A DNA stretch of 64,000 bases from Inquilinus sp052078665 (GTDB taxonomy: Bacteria; Pseudomonadota; Alphaproteobacteria; DSM-16000; Inquilinaceae): assembly GCF_052078665.1 (NCBI RefSeq), contig NZ_JBQJIK010000001.1, positions 62,001 through 126,000 on the forward strand, in the 5' to 3' direction. Under the pieces are notes generated by a model, which ran no database searches, was not told where the DNA came from, and was given only the letters and a program-made list of their open reading frames with translations. Positions 1 to 8,413 of the stretch are shown in pieces. The first letter of the stretch is position 1, and every line of letters starts with the position of its first letter. A program made the position numbers and the translations under genes.

Positions 1-1
1 G

Positions 2-1189
2 ACCCTGACGCTGCGCCCGGCCCGGGTCGAGAGCCTGGGCGGCGTGGTGGTGCCGCGCGACCGGCAGACGGCGATCCTGTCGGCGCTCGGCTTCGGCGTG
101 TCGGACGGTCCGGACGGGCTGATCCAGGCGGCGGTGCCGTCCTGGCGCGGCGACGTCCATGGCGAGGCCGACCTGGTCGAGGAGGTGCTGCGGGTCAACG
201 GCTTCGACGCCATCCCGGCGGTGCCGCTGCCGAAGCTGACGACGCTGACCCAGCCGGCGCTGACCCCGGCGCAGAAGGCGCGCGAGCTGGTGCGCCGGAC
301 CCTCGCCGTCCGTGGCCTGGACGAGGCGGTGACCTGGTCCTTCATGGACGGGCGCGACGCCGGCTGGTTCGGCTTCCAGAACAGCGGGCTGAAGCTGCTC
401 AACCCGATCGCGTCGGACCTCGACACGATGCGGCCCTCGGTGCTGCCGAACCTGATCCGGGCGGCCGGTCGCAATGCCGCGCGCGGGTTGCCGGACGCGG
501 CGCTGTTCGAGATCGGCCCGTCCTATCGCGACGCCACCGAGACCGGCCAGGCCATGGTCGCCGCGGCGGTCCGCGCCGGATCGAGCGGCCCGCGCCATTG
601 GGCGGAGCCGCCGCGGCCGGCCGACGTGTTCGACGCCAAGGCCGACGCGATCGCGGCACTGGAGGCGGCGGGCGCGCCGGTCGCCAACCTCGCGGTCTCG
701 ACCGACGCGCCGGACTGGTACCACCCGGGCCGCTCCGGCTGCCTGCGGCTGGGGCCGACGGTGCTGGCCCATTTCGGCGAGCTGCACCCGGCGGTGCTGG
801 CGGGGTTGGCGGTCGACGGGCCGATGGTCGGCTGCGAGGTCTTCCTCGACGCCGTGCCGCAGCCGAAGAAGAAGGCCGGCACGGCCAAGCCGCTCTTGAA
901 GCTGGCGGCGTTCCAGCCGGTGCTGCGCGACTTCGCCTTCGTGGTCGACGAGGCGGTGCCGGCCGACCGCATCCTCAAGGCGGCGAAGGGCGCCGACAAG
1001 GCGCTGGTCGCCGATGTCGCCCTGTTCGACGTCTATCGCGGCCCGGGCGTGCCGGAAGGCCGCAAGTCGCTGGCGCTGGCGGTGACGCTGCAGCCGGTCG
1101 AGGCCACCCTGACCGACGAGGCGATCGAGGCCGTCGGCAAGAAGATCGTCGCCGCGGTCGAGAAGCAGGGCGGCACCCTGCGGGGGTAG
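2..1189 (+). CDS. pheT: Phenylalanyl-tRNA synthetase beta subunit, 3' part
   Basis: Partial gene; the reading frame is open from the first bases of the window. The visible C-terminal half of PheT begins in the B5 DNA-binding-like domain (SWRGDVHGEADLVEEVLRVNGF), passes through the catalytic-like core and ends in the ferredoxin-fold anticodon-binding domain (RDFAFVVDE about residue 305 of the visible part, then DVYRG and a terminal Glu/Lys helix). PheT pairs with PheS to charge tRNA-Phe in the cytoplasm. The stop is at 1187-1189, followed by a small hairpin. pheS and the 5' part of pheT should lie just outside the window. I see no anomaly in the visible part. Confidence 0.96.
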   Translation, partial: TLTLRPARVESLGGVVVPRDRQTAILSALGFGVSDGPDGLIQAAVPSWRGDVHGEADLVEEVLRVNGFDAIPAVPLPKLTTLTQPALTPAQKARELVRRTLAVRGLDEAVTWSFMDGRDAGWFGFQNSGLKLLNPIASDLDTMRPSVLPNLIRAAGRNAARGLPDAALFEIGPSYRDATETGQAMVAAAVRAGSSGPRHWAEPPRPADVFDAKADAIAALEAAGAPVANLAVSTDAPDWYHPGRSGCLRLGPTVLAHFGELHPAVLAGLAVDGPMVGCEVFLDAVPQPKKKAGTAKPLLKLAAFQPVLRDFAFVVDEAVPADRILKAAKGADKALVADVALFDVYRGPGVPEGRKSLALAVTLQPVEATLTDEAIEAVGKKIVAAVEKQGGTLRG

Positions 1190-1220
1190 GGGCGGCCCGG
1201 CTGCCGTTGACAGTCTCTGG

Positions 1221-1243
1221 ATCACCGGGTCAAGCCCGGTGAT
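1221..1243. terminator. Dispersed hairpin between convergent pheT and D,D-carboxypeptidase gene
   Basis: Perfect 9-bp stem ATCACCGGG / CCCGGTGAT with loop TCAAG, no T-tract. The GGATCACCGGGTCAAGCCCG type of sequence is a common intergenic repeat in alphaproteobacteria. It lies between two converging genes and may act as a bidirectional terminator or transcript end. Confidence 0.5.
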
Positions 1244-1271
1244 GACATTGGGGTGGGTGGCTAGGTCAGCC

Positions 1272-2399
1272 TCAGCGGCGGCGCAGGGGCCGGGGCTTGG
1301 GCAGGGGGATGTCGGCCAGGGCGCTCGGCACCGGGTCGTAGGCCACGCGCTGCGCCTTGGGCCGGGCCGCGGCGTGCATCGCGATCATCGCACCGATGCC
1401 GTCGGTGCCAGCCGAGTCGTCAGCCTCGGCGTCGCCCTCGCCCTCGGCCGCGGCCAGCAGCGGCTCGTCCAACGTGTCCGGCCGGCGGTCCGGCAGCGGC
1501 GGCTGGAACGCCGGGGAAGCGACGCGTGGCGTGGCCGCGGCCGGGGCCTCGGCGACATAGGTGCCGGTGCCCTCATGCGACTCGAAGGCCTCGTCCAGCA
1601 GCTCCGCCATCCCGGCGTTGCGGGCGATCGGGCTGGTGCCGCCGAAGATCACACCGATCAGCCGGGTGCGGCCGCGCACGGCCGACGCCACCAGATTGTA
1701 GCCCGCGGCCCGGATGTAGCCGGTCTTCATCCCGTCCATGCCGGCATAGGATTGCATCAGCCGGTTGTGGTTCGGGAAATTGCGGCCGCGATAGCGGAAG
1801 TTCTTGGTCGCGAAATAGGGGTAGTACTGCGGATAGTCGTTGATCAGCGCCCGGGCCAGCACCGCCATGTCGTGCGCGGTCGAGACGTTGTCCGGGTCCG
1901 GCAGGCCGTTGGTCGAGGTGAAGTTGGTGCGGCTCATGCCCAGCGCCCGCGCCTGCTGCGTCATCATCCGCGTGAAGCGGGTCTCGTTGCCGCCGATGGT
2001 CTCGGCCAGCACCACCGATGCGTCATTGGCCGACTGGGTCACCAGGCCCAGGACCGCGTCCTCGACCCGGATGCGGGACCCGGTCGTCAGGCCCAGCTTG
2101 GTCGGCGACTGGGAGGCGGCGTAGCTCGACACCGGCAGCCGCGTATCCAGCGTCAGCTCGCCCCGGTCCAGGCTGCGGAACGTCAGGTACAGCGTCATCA
2201 GCTTGGTCAGCGACGCCGGATACAGCCGCTGATTGGCGTTCTCCTCGTGCAGCACCTCGCCGGTGCGCGCATCGATGACATAGGCGGCATAGCGCGACGC
2301 CGCCTCCGCCCGGGCGGGCAGAAGCGCCAGGGCAAGGCAGGCGCACAGAACTGCCGCCGATCGCGCAACGAAACCGACCATGCCGACCCCCCGCTCCAC
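1272..2399 (-). CDS. D-alanyl-D-alanine carboxypeptidase (peptidase S11, PBP5/6 type)
   Basis: Periplasmic serine carboxypeptidase that trims the terminal D-Ala from peptidoglycan pentapeptides. All three active-site motifs of the S11 family are present: SxxK at S63-LTK66, SxN at S123-A-N125, and KTG at K225-T-G. Residues 1-34 form a signal peptide ending near ARAEAA. After about residue 260 the protein has a Pro/Ala/Glu-rich tail instead of the usual PBP5 C-terminal beta domain and amphipathic helix, so membrane attachment is uncertain. An internal Met at residue 7 is an alternative start giving a shorter, more typical signal peptide. Monocistronic, converging on pheT. Confidence 0.92.
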   Translation of the reverse strand: MERGVGMVGFVARSAAVLCACLALALLPARAEAASRYAAYVIDARTGEVLHEENANQRLYPASLTKLMTLYLTFRSLDRGELTLDTRLPVSSYAASQSPTKLGLTTGSRIRVEDAVLGLVTQSANDASVVLAETIGGNETRFTRMMTQQARALGMSRTNFTSTNGLPDPDNVSTAHDMAVLARALINDYPQYYPYFATKNFRYRGRNFPNHNRLMQSYAGMDGMKTGYIRAAGYNLVASAVRGRTRLIGVIFGGTSPIARNAGMAELLDEAFESHEGTGTYVAEAPAAATPRVASPAFQPPLPDRRPDTLDEPLLAAAEGEGDAEADDSAGTDGIGAMIAMHAAARPKAQRVAYDPVPSALADIPLPKPRPLRRR

Positions 2400-2588
2400 G
2401 CCACTTGCGGACCTTGGTTCAGGCGTGATTTCAGAAGTCTAAATTAAGTCGTTGATTTTTGTCCATAAACCAATTGCTGGACTCGACAAAAAGAATGCCG
2501 GCCCCCGACGTCCGCCCGGTTGCAGACATCCTGCCAGCATCGCCTGTCGCGAGGCAACGCCCTTGGCGGCATGCTTCCAATTGTCCGG

Positions 2589-2605
2589 CATGTTGCACTG
2601 CACAA
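2589..2605. promoter_or_regulatory. PhaR-like operator, upstream site
   Basis: CATGTTGCACTGCACAA, with core TGCA-C-TGCA at 2594-2602. It shares the CATGTTGCA half-site with the second palindrome at 2646-2664 and lies just upstream of the -35 element. PhaR repressors of phasin genes are known to bind TGC/GCA-type dyads; assignment to PhaR is inference. Confidence 0.55.
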
Positions 2606-2611
2606 AAAACG

Positions 2612-2640
2612 TTGACAGATCGAATCGATCTGCTCATATA
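2612..2640 (+). promoter_or_regulatory. Sigma-70-type promoter of the phasin gene
   Basis: TTGACA at 2612-2617, a 17-bp spacer, and CATATA at 2635-2640. This is the best consensus-like promoter in the window. A perfect palindrome starts six bases after the -10 element, so a bound repressor would cover the transcription start. Confidence 0.65.
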
Positions 2641-2645
2641 TGCGG

Positions 2646-2664
2646 CATGTTGCAGTGCAACATG
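2646..2664. promoter_or_regulatory. PhaR-like operator, perfect 19-bp palindrome over the transcription start
   Basis: CATGTTGCAGTGCAACATG is a perfect inverted repeat around a central G. Its centre is 57 bp from the centre of the related site at 2594-2602, so the two sites bracket the promoter. This is the classical layout for a repressor that titrates onto PHA granules, but the repressor identity is inferred. Confidence 0.65.
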
Positions 2665-2720
2665 ACTGGACGGCGCCCGAGCGACGACAGTCGGTTGCGA
2701 AGCATGAGGAGCCGTTCGTC

Positions 2721-3254
2721 ATGACCACCGCCAAGAGCCGTGCCGGCGCGAGCAAGCTCGTCGCCGTCGACACCAACACCGACATTGTGAGGGACACCGT
2801 GGCAGACACCGTCAAGGCCAGCCAGGCCGCCGTCGAGAAGAATGTTGCCCAGGGCCTCGCCCTGTCCAAGGACCAGTTCGAGAAGGCCGCCCAGGCCGCG
2901 ACCAAGAACGTCGACGAGCTGGTCGCGTTCGCCAAGGGCAATGTCGACGCCGTGTTCGCGTCGGCCGCCATCTTCGCCCAGGGCACCGAGCAGCTGACCC
3001 GCGCCTGGTTCGCCTTGCATCACGGCGCCGCCGAGCAGGCCGCCGAGGCGACCCGCTCGCTGTTCGCCGCCAAGACCCTGCGTGAGGTCGTCGACCTGCA
3101 GTCGGCCTTCACCAAGACCGCCTTCGACGGCTTCGTCGCCGAGAGCAGCAAGCTGTCGGAGCTGGGCCTGAAGGTGACCAACGACGCCGTGGCGCCGATC
3201 GCCGCCCGCGTCAACGTCGCGGTCGAGACCCTGTCCAAGCCGCTGGCCGCCTGA
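2721..3254 (+). CDS. Phasin family protein (PHA granule-associated)
   Basis: 177-aa, Ala/Lys-rich helical protein of the phasin_2 type: residues about 25-120 form amphipathic helices with the run AQAATKNVDELVAFAKGN followed by an ASAAIFAQGTEQL segment. Phasins coat polyhydroxyalkanoate granules and control their size. The ATG at 2721 was chosen because AGGAG lies about 10 bases upstream; the frame is open back to 2640 but would then read through the operator. No other PHA genes are in the window. The promoter and operator arrangement predicts strong expression when PHA accumulates. Confidence 0.88.
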   Translation: MTTAKSRAGASKLVAVDTNTDIVRDTVADTVKASQAAVEKNVAQGLALSKDQFEKAAQAATKNVDELVAFAKGNVDAVFASAAIFAQGTEQLTRAWFALHHGAAEQAAEATRSLFAAKTLREVVDLQSAFTKTAFDGFVAESSKLSELGLKVTNDAVAPIAARVNVAVETLSKPLAA

Positions 3255-3284
3255 TCCGACCTCCTCCCCCGGATCAGCGACCCC

Positions 3285-3322
3285 ACGGCCCCGGCGACAT
3301 CTGTCGCCGGGGCCGTTCGCAT
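3285..3322 (+). terminator. Terminator hairpin after the phasin gene
   Basis: Perfect 15-bp stem ACGGCCCCGGCGACA / TGTCGCCGGGGCCGT with a two-base loop, followed by a weak T-containing tail (TCGCATTT). It lies 30 bases after the stop codon and should insulate clpS from the strong phasin promoter. Confidence 0.7.
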
Positions 3323-3414
3323 TTCAGCTTTCCGCATTGCAGGCCTACAACTCCGAGCCCGGCGGCACTATCATCATGGTCGGGTTCAAAACCGGCAGCA
3401 CGCATCCCATATCC

Positions 3415-3753
3415 ATGAGCGACACCGAACGGAAGGATGATCGAGGAGGCGGCAACGACGCCGGCACGGGGGTTGTCGTTCAGACCAGGACGCGGACGAA
3501 GAAGCCGTCCATGTACAAGGTCCTGATGCTGAACGACGATTACACGCCGATGGAGTTCGTCGTCCATGTCCTGGAACGCTTTTTCGCGAAGAGCCGCGAG
3601 GAAGCCACCACCATCATGCTCCATGTTCACCGTCGGGGTGTGGGCGTCTGCGGCGTTTTCACCTACGAGGTGGCGGAGACGAAGGTGGCACAGGTGATGG
3701 ACTTCGCGCGCCGCAATCAGCATCCTCTACAATGTATTCTTGAGAAGGCCTGA
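3415..3753 (+). CDS. clpS: ATP-dependent Clp protease adaptor ClpS
   Basis: 112-aa N-degron adaptor that hands substrates with bulky hydrophobic N-termini to ClpAP. The core is intact: a disordered N-terminus, then KPSMYKVLMLNDDYTPMEFV with the NDD/YTPMEFV substrate pocket, the HVHRRGVGVCGVFTYEVAETK segment and a QHPLQC C-terminus. I chose the ATG at 3415 (MSDTERKDD) because that gives the usual family length; in-frame starts at 3337 and 3376 would add an unconserved leader. It sits 39 bases upstream of clpA, almost certainly in one transcription unit. Confidence 0.95.
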   Translation: MSDTERKDDRGGGNDAGTGVVVQTRTRTKKPSMYKVLMLNDDYTPMEFVVHVLERFFAKSREEATTIMLHVHRRGVGVCGVFTYEVAETKVAQVMDFARRNQHPLQCILEKA

Positions 3754-3792
3754 CCAGAGGTCTGGCAGGCCCTCCCGGCATGGGGACGACCG

Positions 3793-6135
3793 ATGCTCTC
3801 GCGGAATCTGGAGCAGACGCTGCACAGGGCCCTCGCTTTCGCCAATGAGCGACGGCACGAATACGCCACGCTCGAGCACCTGCTGCTGGCGCTGTCCGAG
3901 GACCAGGATGCCGTCGCAGTGATGCGCGCCTGCGGCGTCAATCTCGAAAAGCTGCGCCGCGACCTCGTCGGCTATATCGACACCGAGCTCGCGACCCTGA
4001 AGATCGACGGGATCGAGGACGCGAAGCCGACCGCCGGCTTCCAGCGCGTGCTGCAGCGCGCCGCGATCCACGTCCAGTCCTCGGGGCGGGAGGAGGTGAC
4101 CGGCGCCAACGTGCTGGTCGCCCTGTTCTCCGAGCGCGAGAGCCATGCGGTGTACTTCCTGCAGGAGCAGGACATGTCCCGCTTCGACGCGGTCAACTAC
4201 ATCAGCCACGGCATCGCCAAGGCCGGCGCCTCGGGCGCGGCGCGGACGGGATCCGGGTCGGGTGAATCAGCGCGTCCGGTCTCGGGCGCCGACGAGGATG
4301 CGCAGGCGGAGAAGGTCGTGAAGAAGGGCTCGGAGGCGCTCAGGACCTATTGCGTCAACCTCAACGAGAAGGCGTCGAAGGGCAAGATCGACCCGCTGAT
4401 CGGCCGCGAGGCCGAGATCGAGCGGACGATCCAGATCCTCTGCCGCCGCTCGAAGAACAACCCGCTCTATGTCGGCGACCCCGGGGTCGGCAAGACCGCG
4501 ATCGCCGAGGGCCTGGCCCGCCGCATCGTCGACGGCGAGGTGCCGCCGGTCCTGGCCGACGCCACCATCTTCGCCCTCGACATGGGCGCGCTGCTGGCCG
4601 GCACCCGCTACCGCGGCGATTTCGAGGAGCGACTGAAGGCGGTGATGTCGGAGCTGGAGAACCTGCCCGGCGCGGTGCTGTTCATCGACGAGATCCACAC
4701 CGTGATCGGTGCCGGCGCCACCTCCGGCGGGGCGATGGACGCCTCCAACCTCTTGAAGCCGGCCCTGGCCTCGGGCGCGATGAAATGCATCGGCTCGACC
4801 ACCTACAAGGAATACCGCAACTACTTCGAGAAGGACCGCGCCCTGGTGCGCCGGTTCCAGAAGATCGACGTCAACGAGCCGTCGGTCGAGGACACGGTCA
4901 AGATCCTGCAGGGGCTGAAGACCTATTACGAGAAGCACCACCAGGTGCGCTACACCGCGGATGCGATCCGCACCGCGGTGGAACTGTCGGCCCGCTACAT
5001 CAACGACCGCAAGCTGCCCGACAAGGCGATCGACGTGATCGACGAGGCCGGCGCCGCGCAGATGCTGCTGCCGCCGTCGCGCCGGAAGAAGACCATCGGC
5101 ATGCGCGACGTCGAGGCGGTGGTGGCGAAGATCGCCCGGATCCCGCCGAAGAGCGTCAGCCGCGACGACAAGACGCTGCTGCAGACCCTGGACCGCGACC
5201 TGAAGACCCTGGTGTTCGGCCAGGACCCGGCGATCGACGCCCTGTCGGCGGCGATCAAGCTGGCTCGCGCCGGGCTGCGGGAGCCGGAGAAGCCGATCGG
5301 CAACTACCTGTTCTCCGGCCCGACCGGCGTCGGCAAGACCGAGGTGGCGCGGCAGCTGTCGAAGCTGCTCGGCATCGAGCTGGTGCGCTTCGACATGTCG
5401 GAATATATGGAGCGGCACTCGATCAGCCGGTTGATCGGCGCCCCGCCGGGCTATGTCGGCTTCGACCAGGGCGGGCTGATGACCGATTCGGTCGACCAGC
5501 ACCCGCACTGCGTGCTGCTGCTGGACGAGATCGAGAAGGCGCATCCGGACGTCTTCAACATCCTGCTGCAGATCATGGATCACGGGAAGCTGACCGACCA
5601 CAACGGCAAGTCGGTCGATTTCCGCAACGTCATCCTGATCATGACCACCAATGCCGGCGCCACCGAGCTGACCAAGCAGTCGATCGGCTTCGGCGCCAGC
5701 CGCAAGGACGATGCGGGCACGGAGGCGATCAACCGGATGTTCACGCCGGAGTTCCGCAACCGGCTGGACGCCACCATCGCCTTCGGCCATCTGACGCCGG
5801 AGATCGTGGCCCAGGTGGTCGACAAGTTCGTGATCCAGCTCGAGATCCAGCTGGCCGACCGGCATGTCACCATCGAGTTGTCCTCGGCGGCCCGGCATTG
5901 GCTGGTCAAGCGCGGCTATGACGAGCTCTACGGCGCCCGGCCGATGGCCCGGGTGATCCAGGAGCACATCAAGAAGCCGCTGGCCAACGAGCTCCTGTTC
6001 GGCAAGCTGGTCAAGGGCGGCCAGGTCCGGGTCGACGTGGCGGCGGACGGCGAGACTCTGGCGTTCGAGTACATCGAGAACCCGACCGCCCCGGTCTCCT
6101 CCGACGACGCGACCAAGGAACCCGAGCTGGCCTGA
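3793..6135 (+). CDS. clpA: ATP-dependent Clp protease ATP-binding subunit ClpA
   Basis: 780-aa AAA+ unfoldase that binds ClpP and ClpS and unfolds substrates for degradation. The N-domain of about 145 residues is followed by a charged linker. D1 has Walker A GDPGVGKT near residue 228 and Walker B LFIDEIHT. D2 has Walker A GPTGVGKT near residue 509 and Walker B LLLDEIEKAH, with a GYVGFDQGG pore loop. An IGF tripeptide (QSIGFGAS) corresponds to the ClpP-docking loop. Length and motif order are normal for ClpA. It ends just before a strong terminator. Confidence 0.97.
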   Translation: MLSRNLEQTLHRALAFANERRHEYATLEHLLLALSEDQDAVAVMRACGVNLEKLRRDLVGYIDTELATLKIDGIEDAKPTAGFQRVLQRAAIHVQSSGREEVTGANVLVALFSERESHAVYFLQEQDMSRFDAVNYISHGIAKAGASGAARTGSGSGESARPVSGADEDAQAEKVVKKGSEALRTYCVNLNEKASKGKIDPLIGREAEIERTIQILCRRSKNNPLYVGDPGVGKTAIAEGLARRIVDGEVPPVLADATIFALDMGALLAGTRYRGDFEERLKAVMSELENLPGAVLFIDEIHTVIGAGATSGGAMDASNLLKPALASGAMKCIGSTTYKEYRNYFEKDRALVRRFQKIDVNEPSVEDTVKILQGLKTYYEKHHQVRYTADAIRTAVELSARYINDRKLPDKAIDVIDEAGAAQMLLPPSRRKKTIGMRDVEAVVAKIARIPPKSVSRDDKTLLQTLDRDLKTLVFGQDPAIDALSAAIKLARAGLREPEKPIGNYLFSGPTGVGKTEVARQLSKLLGIELVRFDMSEYMERHSISRLIGAPPGYVGFDQGGLMTDSVDQHPHCVLLLDEIEKAHPDVFNILLQIMDHGKLTDHNGKSVDFRNVILIMTTNAGATELTKQSIGFGASRKDDAGTEAINRMFTPEFRNRLDATIAFGHLTPEIVAQVVDKFVIQLEIQLADRHVTIELSSAARHWLVKRGYDELYGARPMARVIQEHIKKPLANELLFGKLVKGGQVRVDVAADGETLAFEYIENPTAPVSSDDATKEPELA

Positions 6136-6154
6136 TTGGCGGCTTGGCTCTGAC

Positions 6155-6185
6155 AAAGGGGCGTCCCGATTGGGGCGCCCTTTTT
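6155..6185 (+). terminator. Rho-independent terminator of clpS-clpA
   Basis: Thirteen-base arms AAAGGGGCGTCCC / GGGGCGCCCTTTT pair with two G-U wobbles around a GATT loop and run into five T residues. It begins 20 bases after the clpA stop. Confidence 0.85.
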
Positions 6186-6517
6186 GCTTGGGGGACAGGC
6201 GCCGCTCTTTCGCCTTGCCTCTCCCGCTTGCCATGTCGAGCTCGACCGCCTGGCGCAGCGTGTGCAGCGCCCAGCCCGTCCAGTTCATGTCGGGATCGGT
6301 CGGCCGGACCTCGTCGGAGTCGGATTGCACCATGTCCATAGAACGTATCATGAACAAAGACGGCCGGTAATACTACTGCGATCGTGTTTTCCGTGGTGGA
6401 ACAGCGGATTACCGCTCCGACAGGCGGGAAAGGCGACGCGCTTCTGCTCCCCATCGGTCGTTTGCCGGCCGCGGCGGGGCGGGCTATGGTCGCGCGCCCG
6501 CCGCCACAAGAACGAAC
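6186..6517. other. Intergenic region with possible gene remnant on the minus strand
   Basis: About 330 bases without an intact gene. On the minus strand, from about 6345 down to 6190, there is a short stretch with coding-like composition (MVQSDSDEVRPTDPDMN..., with mostly G or C in third codon positions). It has no stop of its own and runs antisense into clpA, so it can only be a 5' remnant or chance. The rest shows no recognisable site. Confidence 0.35.
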
Positions 6518-7306
6518 ATGCCGCAGCCCCGCCCGATCGGCCGTGTCAACTGGATCGGCCTGTGGACCCTGACCGCCAAGGAGGTCCACCGCTTCCTCAA
6601 GGTCGCGACCCAGACCATCGCCGCCCCGGTCGTCACCACGCTGCTGTTCTACGCCATCTTCGCCCTGGCCCTCGGCGGGGCGGACCGGCAGGCCGCGGGG
6701 GTGCCGTTCCTGCAGTTCCTGGCGCCGGGGCTGATCATGATGGCGATGGCGCAGAACGCCTTTGCCAACACCTCCTCCTCGCTGATGATCGCCAAGATCC
6801 AGGGCAACATCGTCGATGTGCTGATGCCGCCCTTGGCCCCGGCCGAGCTGGCGGCCGGCTACATCGCCGGCGGCGTCGTCCGCGGCATCCTGGTCGGGAC
6901 GGTGACCTGGGCCGCGATCCGGATCTTCGTGCCGATCGACCCGGTCCATCCGGGCTTCGTGCTGTTCCACGGCCTTGCCGCGTCGATGATGCTGGCGCTG
7001 CTCGGCGCCATCGGCGGCATCTGGTCGGAGAAGTTCGACCACATCGCCGCCGTGACCAACTTTGTGGTCACGCCGCTGGCCTTCCTGTCCGGCACCTTCT
7101 ACTCGCTCGACCGGCTGCCGCCGGCCTGGCACTTCGTGGCCCATCTCAACCCGTTCTTCTACATGATCGACGGCTTCCGCTACGGCTTCATCGGCGTCAG
7201 CGACGGCACCCTGGCGATCGGAATCCTGGTCCTGCTCGGCGTCAACGCCGCGCTGCTGGCGCTGCTGCTGCGCATGCTCGCCACCGGCTACAAGCTGAAG
7301 GCATGA
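6518..7306 (+). CDS. ABC-2 type transporter permease (first of a tandem pair)
   Basis: 262-aa membrane protein of the ABC-2/DrrB-NodJ-YadH family. It has about six hydrophobic segments, a DVLMPPLAPAELAAGY cytoplasmic coupling motif near residues 97-112 and a PLAFLSGTFYSLDRLP loop before the last helices, typical of exporters of drugs, polysaccharide or lipid. Its stop overlaps the next start by four bases (ATGA). No ATP-binding subunit is adjacent; the nearest is at 13.9 kb with its own permease. Substrate unknown. Confidence 0.85.
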   Translation: MPQPRPIGRVNWIGLWTLTAKEVHRFLKVATQTIAAPVVTTLLFYAIFALALGGADRQAAGVPFLQFLAPGLIMMAMAQNAFANTSSSLMIAKIQGNIVDVLMPPLAPAELAAGYIAGGVVRGILVGTVTWAAIRIFVPIDPVHPGFVLFHGLAASMMLALLGAIGGIWSEKFDHIAAVTNFVVTPLAFLSGTFYSLDRLPPAWHFVAHLNPFFYMIDGFRYGFIGVSDGTLAIGILVLLGVNAALLALLLRMLATGYKLKA

Positions 7307-8175
7307 CGGTGCAGCTTCCGGCGGGGGCGGCGCGCTCCGCGGGGCCGGCTCGGCCTGCGGGGGCGGCTCGCCCGGTCCGGCGCTTCGGCGCGGTGCACTG
7401 GCTGGGCCTGGCCACGCTGTTCCGGCGCGAGTTCCGGGCCTATCTGAAGGACTGGCCGGAGACGATGGTCGCCCCGACCTTCTCCACCCTGCTCTATGTC
7501 GCGGTGTTCGCCGTCGCCTCGGGCGAGGCGACGGGGGACGCGGCCGGAGCGCCCGCCTGGGCCGGACCCGGCGGGTTGCTGCCGTTCCTGGCGCCCGGGC
7601 TCGCCGTCTATGTCGTGATCCTGCGGGCGGCCGAGGCCACGGTCTACAGCCTCACCTTCCTCAAGGTCGAACGGCTGGTCGGCGACATCCTGATGCCGCC
7701 CCTGGCGCCCTGGGAGGTGGCGGCCGGCTATGCCCTGGCCGGCACCGCCTCGGGCCTCGTCACCGGCCTGCCCTGCCTGGCCGCGCTGCTGCTGGCCGCC
7801 GGCACCGGCGTCGCCGACCCGGCGCTGCTGGCCCTGGTGCTGCTGCTCGGCGCCTTCCTGCTGGCGGCCGCCGGCACGCTGGTCGGGCTGTGGGCGGAGA
7901 AATGGGACCAGGCCGCCGCCTTCTTCGGCTTCCTGCTGATCCCGGTGACATTCCTGTCCGGCGTCTTCGCGCCGGTCGCGCTGCTGCCCGAGCCGCTCGC
8001 CGTCGTGGTGGCGCTGAACCCGGTCTATTACGCGATCGACGCCGCCCGCATCGCCTTCGGCGGCTCAGGCGCCGAGCCGGTCGGCCGCAGCCTCGCGGTG
8101 CTGGCCGTGACCGGCGCGGCGCTGTGGGCCTGCGCCGCCCTGCTGATCGCCCGCGGCTGGCGTCTCAAACCATAG
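7303..8175 (+). CDS. ABC-2 type transporter permease (second of a tandem pair)
   Basis: 290 aa with the same fold as the preceding gene. DILMPPLAPWEVAAGYALAG and VTFLSGVFAPVALLPEPL parallel the corresponding motifs of its neighbour, so the pair probably arose by duplication. It has a 30-residue Ala/Pro/Arg-rich N-terminus before the first helix. The ATG at 7303 overlaps the upstream stop, so the two are translationally coupled and probably form a heterodimeric channel. The ATPase must be encoded elsewhere. Confidence 0.85.
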   Translation: MTVQLPAGAARSAGPARPAGAARPVRRFGAVHWLGLATLFRREFRAYLKDWPETMVAPTFSTLLYVAVFAVASGEATGDAAGAPAWAGPGGLLPFLAPGLAVYVVILRAAEATVYSLTFLKVERLVGDILMPPLAPWEVAAGYALAGTASGLVTGLPCLAALLLAAGTGVADPALLALVLLLGAFLLAAAGTLVGLWAEKWDQAAAFFGFLLIPVTFLSGVFAPVALLPEPLAVVVALNPVYYAIDAARIAFGGSGAEPVGRSLAVLAVTGAALWACAALLIARGWRLKP

Positions 8176-8340
8176 CCGGGTAGGCACAGGCCGGACACGA
8201 TCTTGTCCTGATCTGGCCCCAGTCGTTACGGATATTGTCGTGAATTGTCTGACGACTGGGCTTTGCTCAAAATTGAATCGATTTCAACAAGGCTCTGCGC
8301 GGTTTTCCGTTGAAGATTCAACTGGACAGGGAACTTTTTG

Positions 8341-8358
8341 TGCAGTGCAATGTTGACA
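8341..8358 (+). promoter_or_regulatory. Third PhaR-like dyad next to a TTGACA element
   Basis: TGCA-G-TGCA at 8341-8349 has the same nine-base core as the phasin operator at 2651-2659, and TTGACA follows at 8353-8358. No good -10 hexamer is seen at standard spacing. It lies 56 bases upstream of the 64-aa gene at 8414. Confidence 0.4.
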
Positions 8359-8413
8359 GCTTCACCCGCCGGATCGCCAGTTCGGCGTCGGTCTTGCGCA
8401 AGGGAGAGGTTCA

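Larger units (their letters stand above)
2400..2720. other. Divergent regulatory region between carboxypeptidase and phasin genes
   Basis: 321 bases without a gene and clearly richer in A/T than the surroundings. The right half holds the phasin promoter and two TGCA-N-TGCA palindromes, described separately. The left half must carry the carboxypeptidase promoter, but I see no convincing hexamers for it. Confidence 0.6.

Noticed and set aside
4267..6357. Very long open frame (about 700 codons) antisense to clpA
   Set aside because: It is the mirror frame of a G/C-rich gene, rich in Arg/Gln/His/Asp without domain patterns; clpA on the plus strand is unquestionable. Only its first 50 codons, outside clpA, were kept as a possible remnant.
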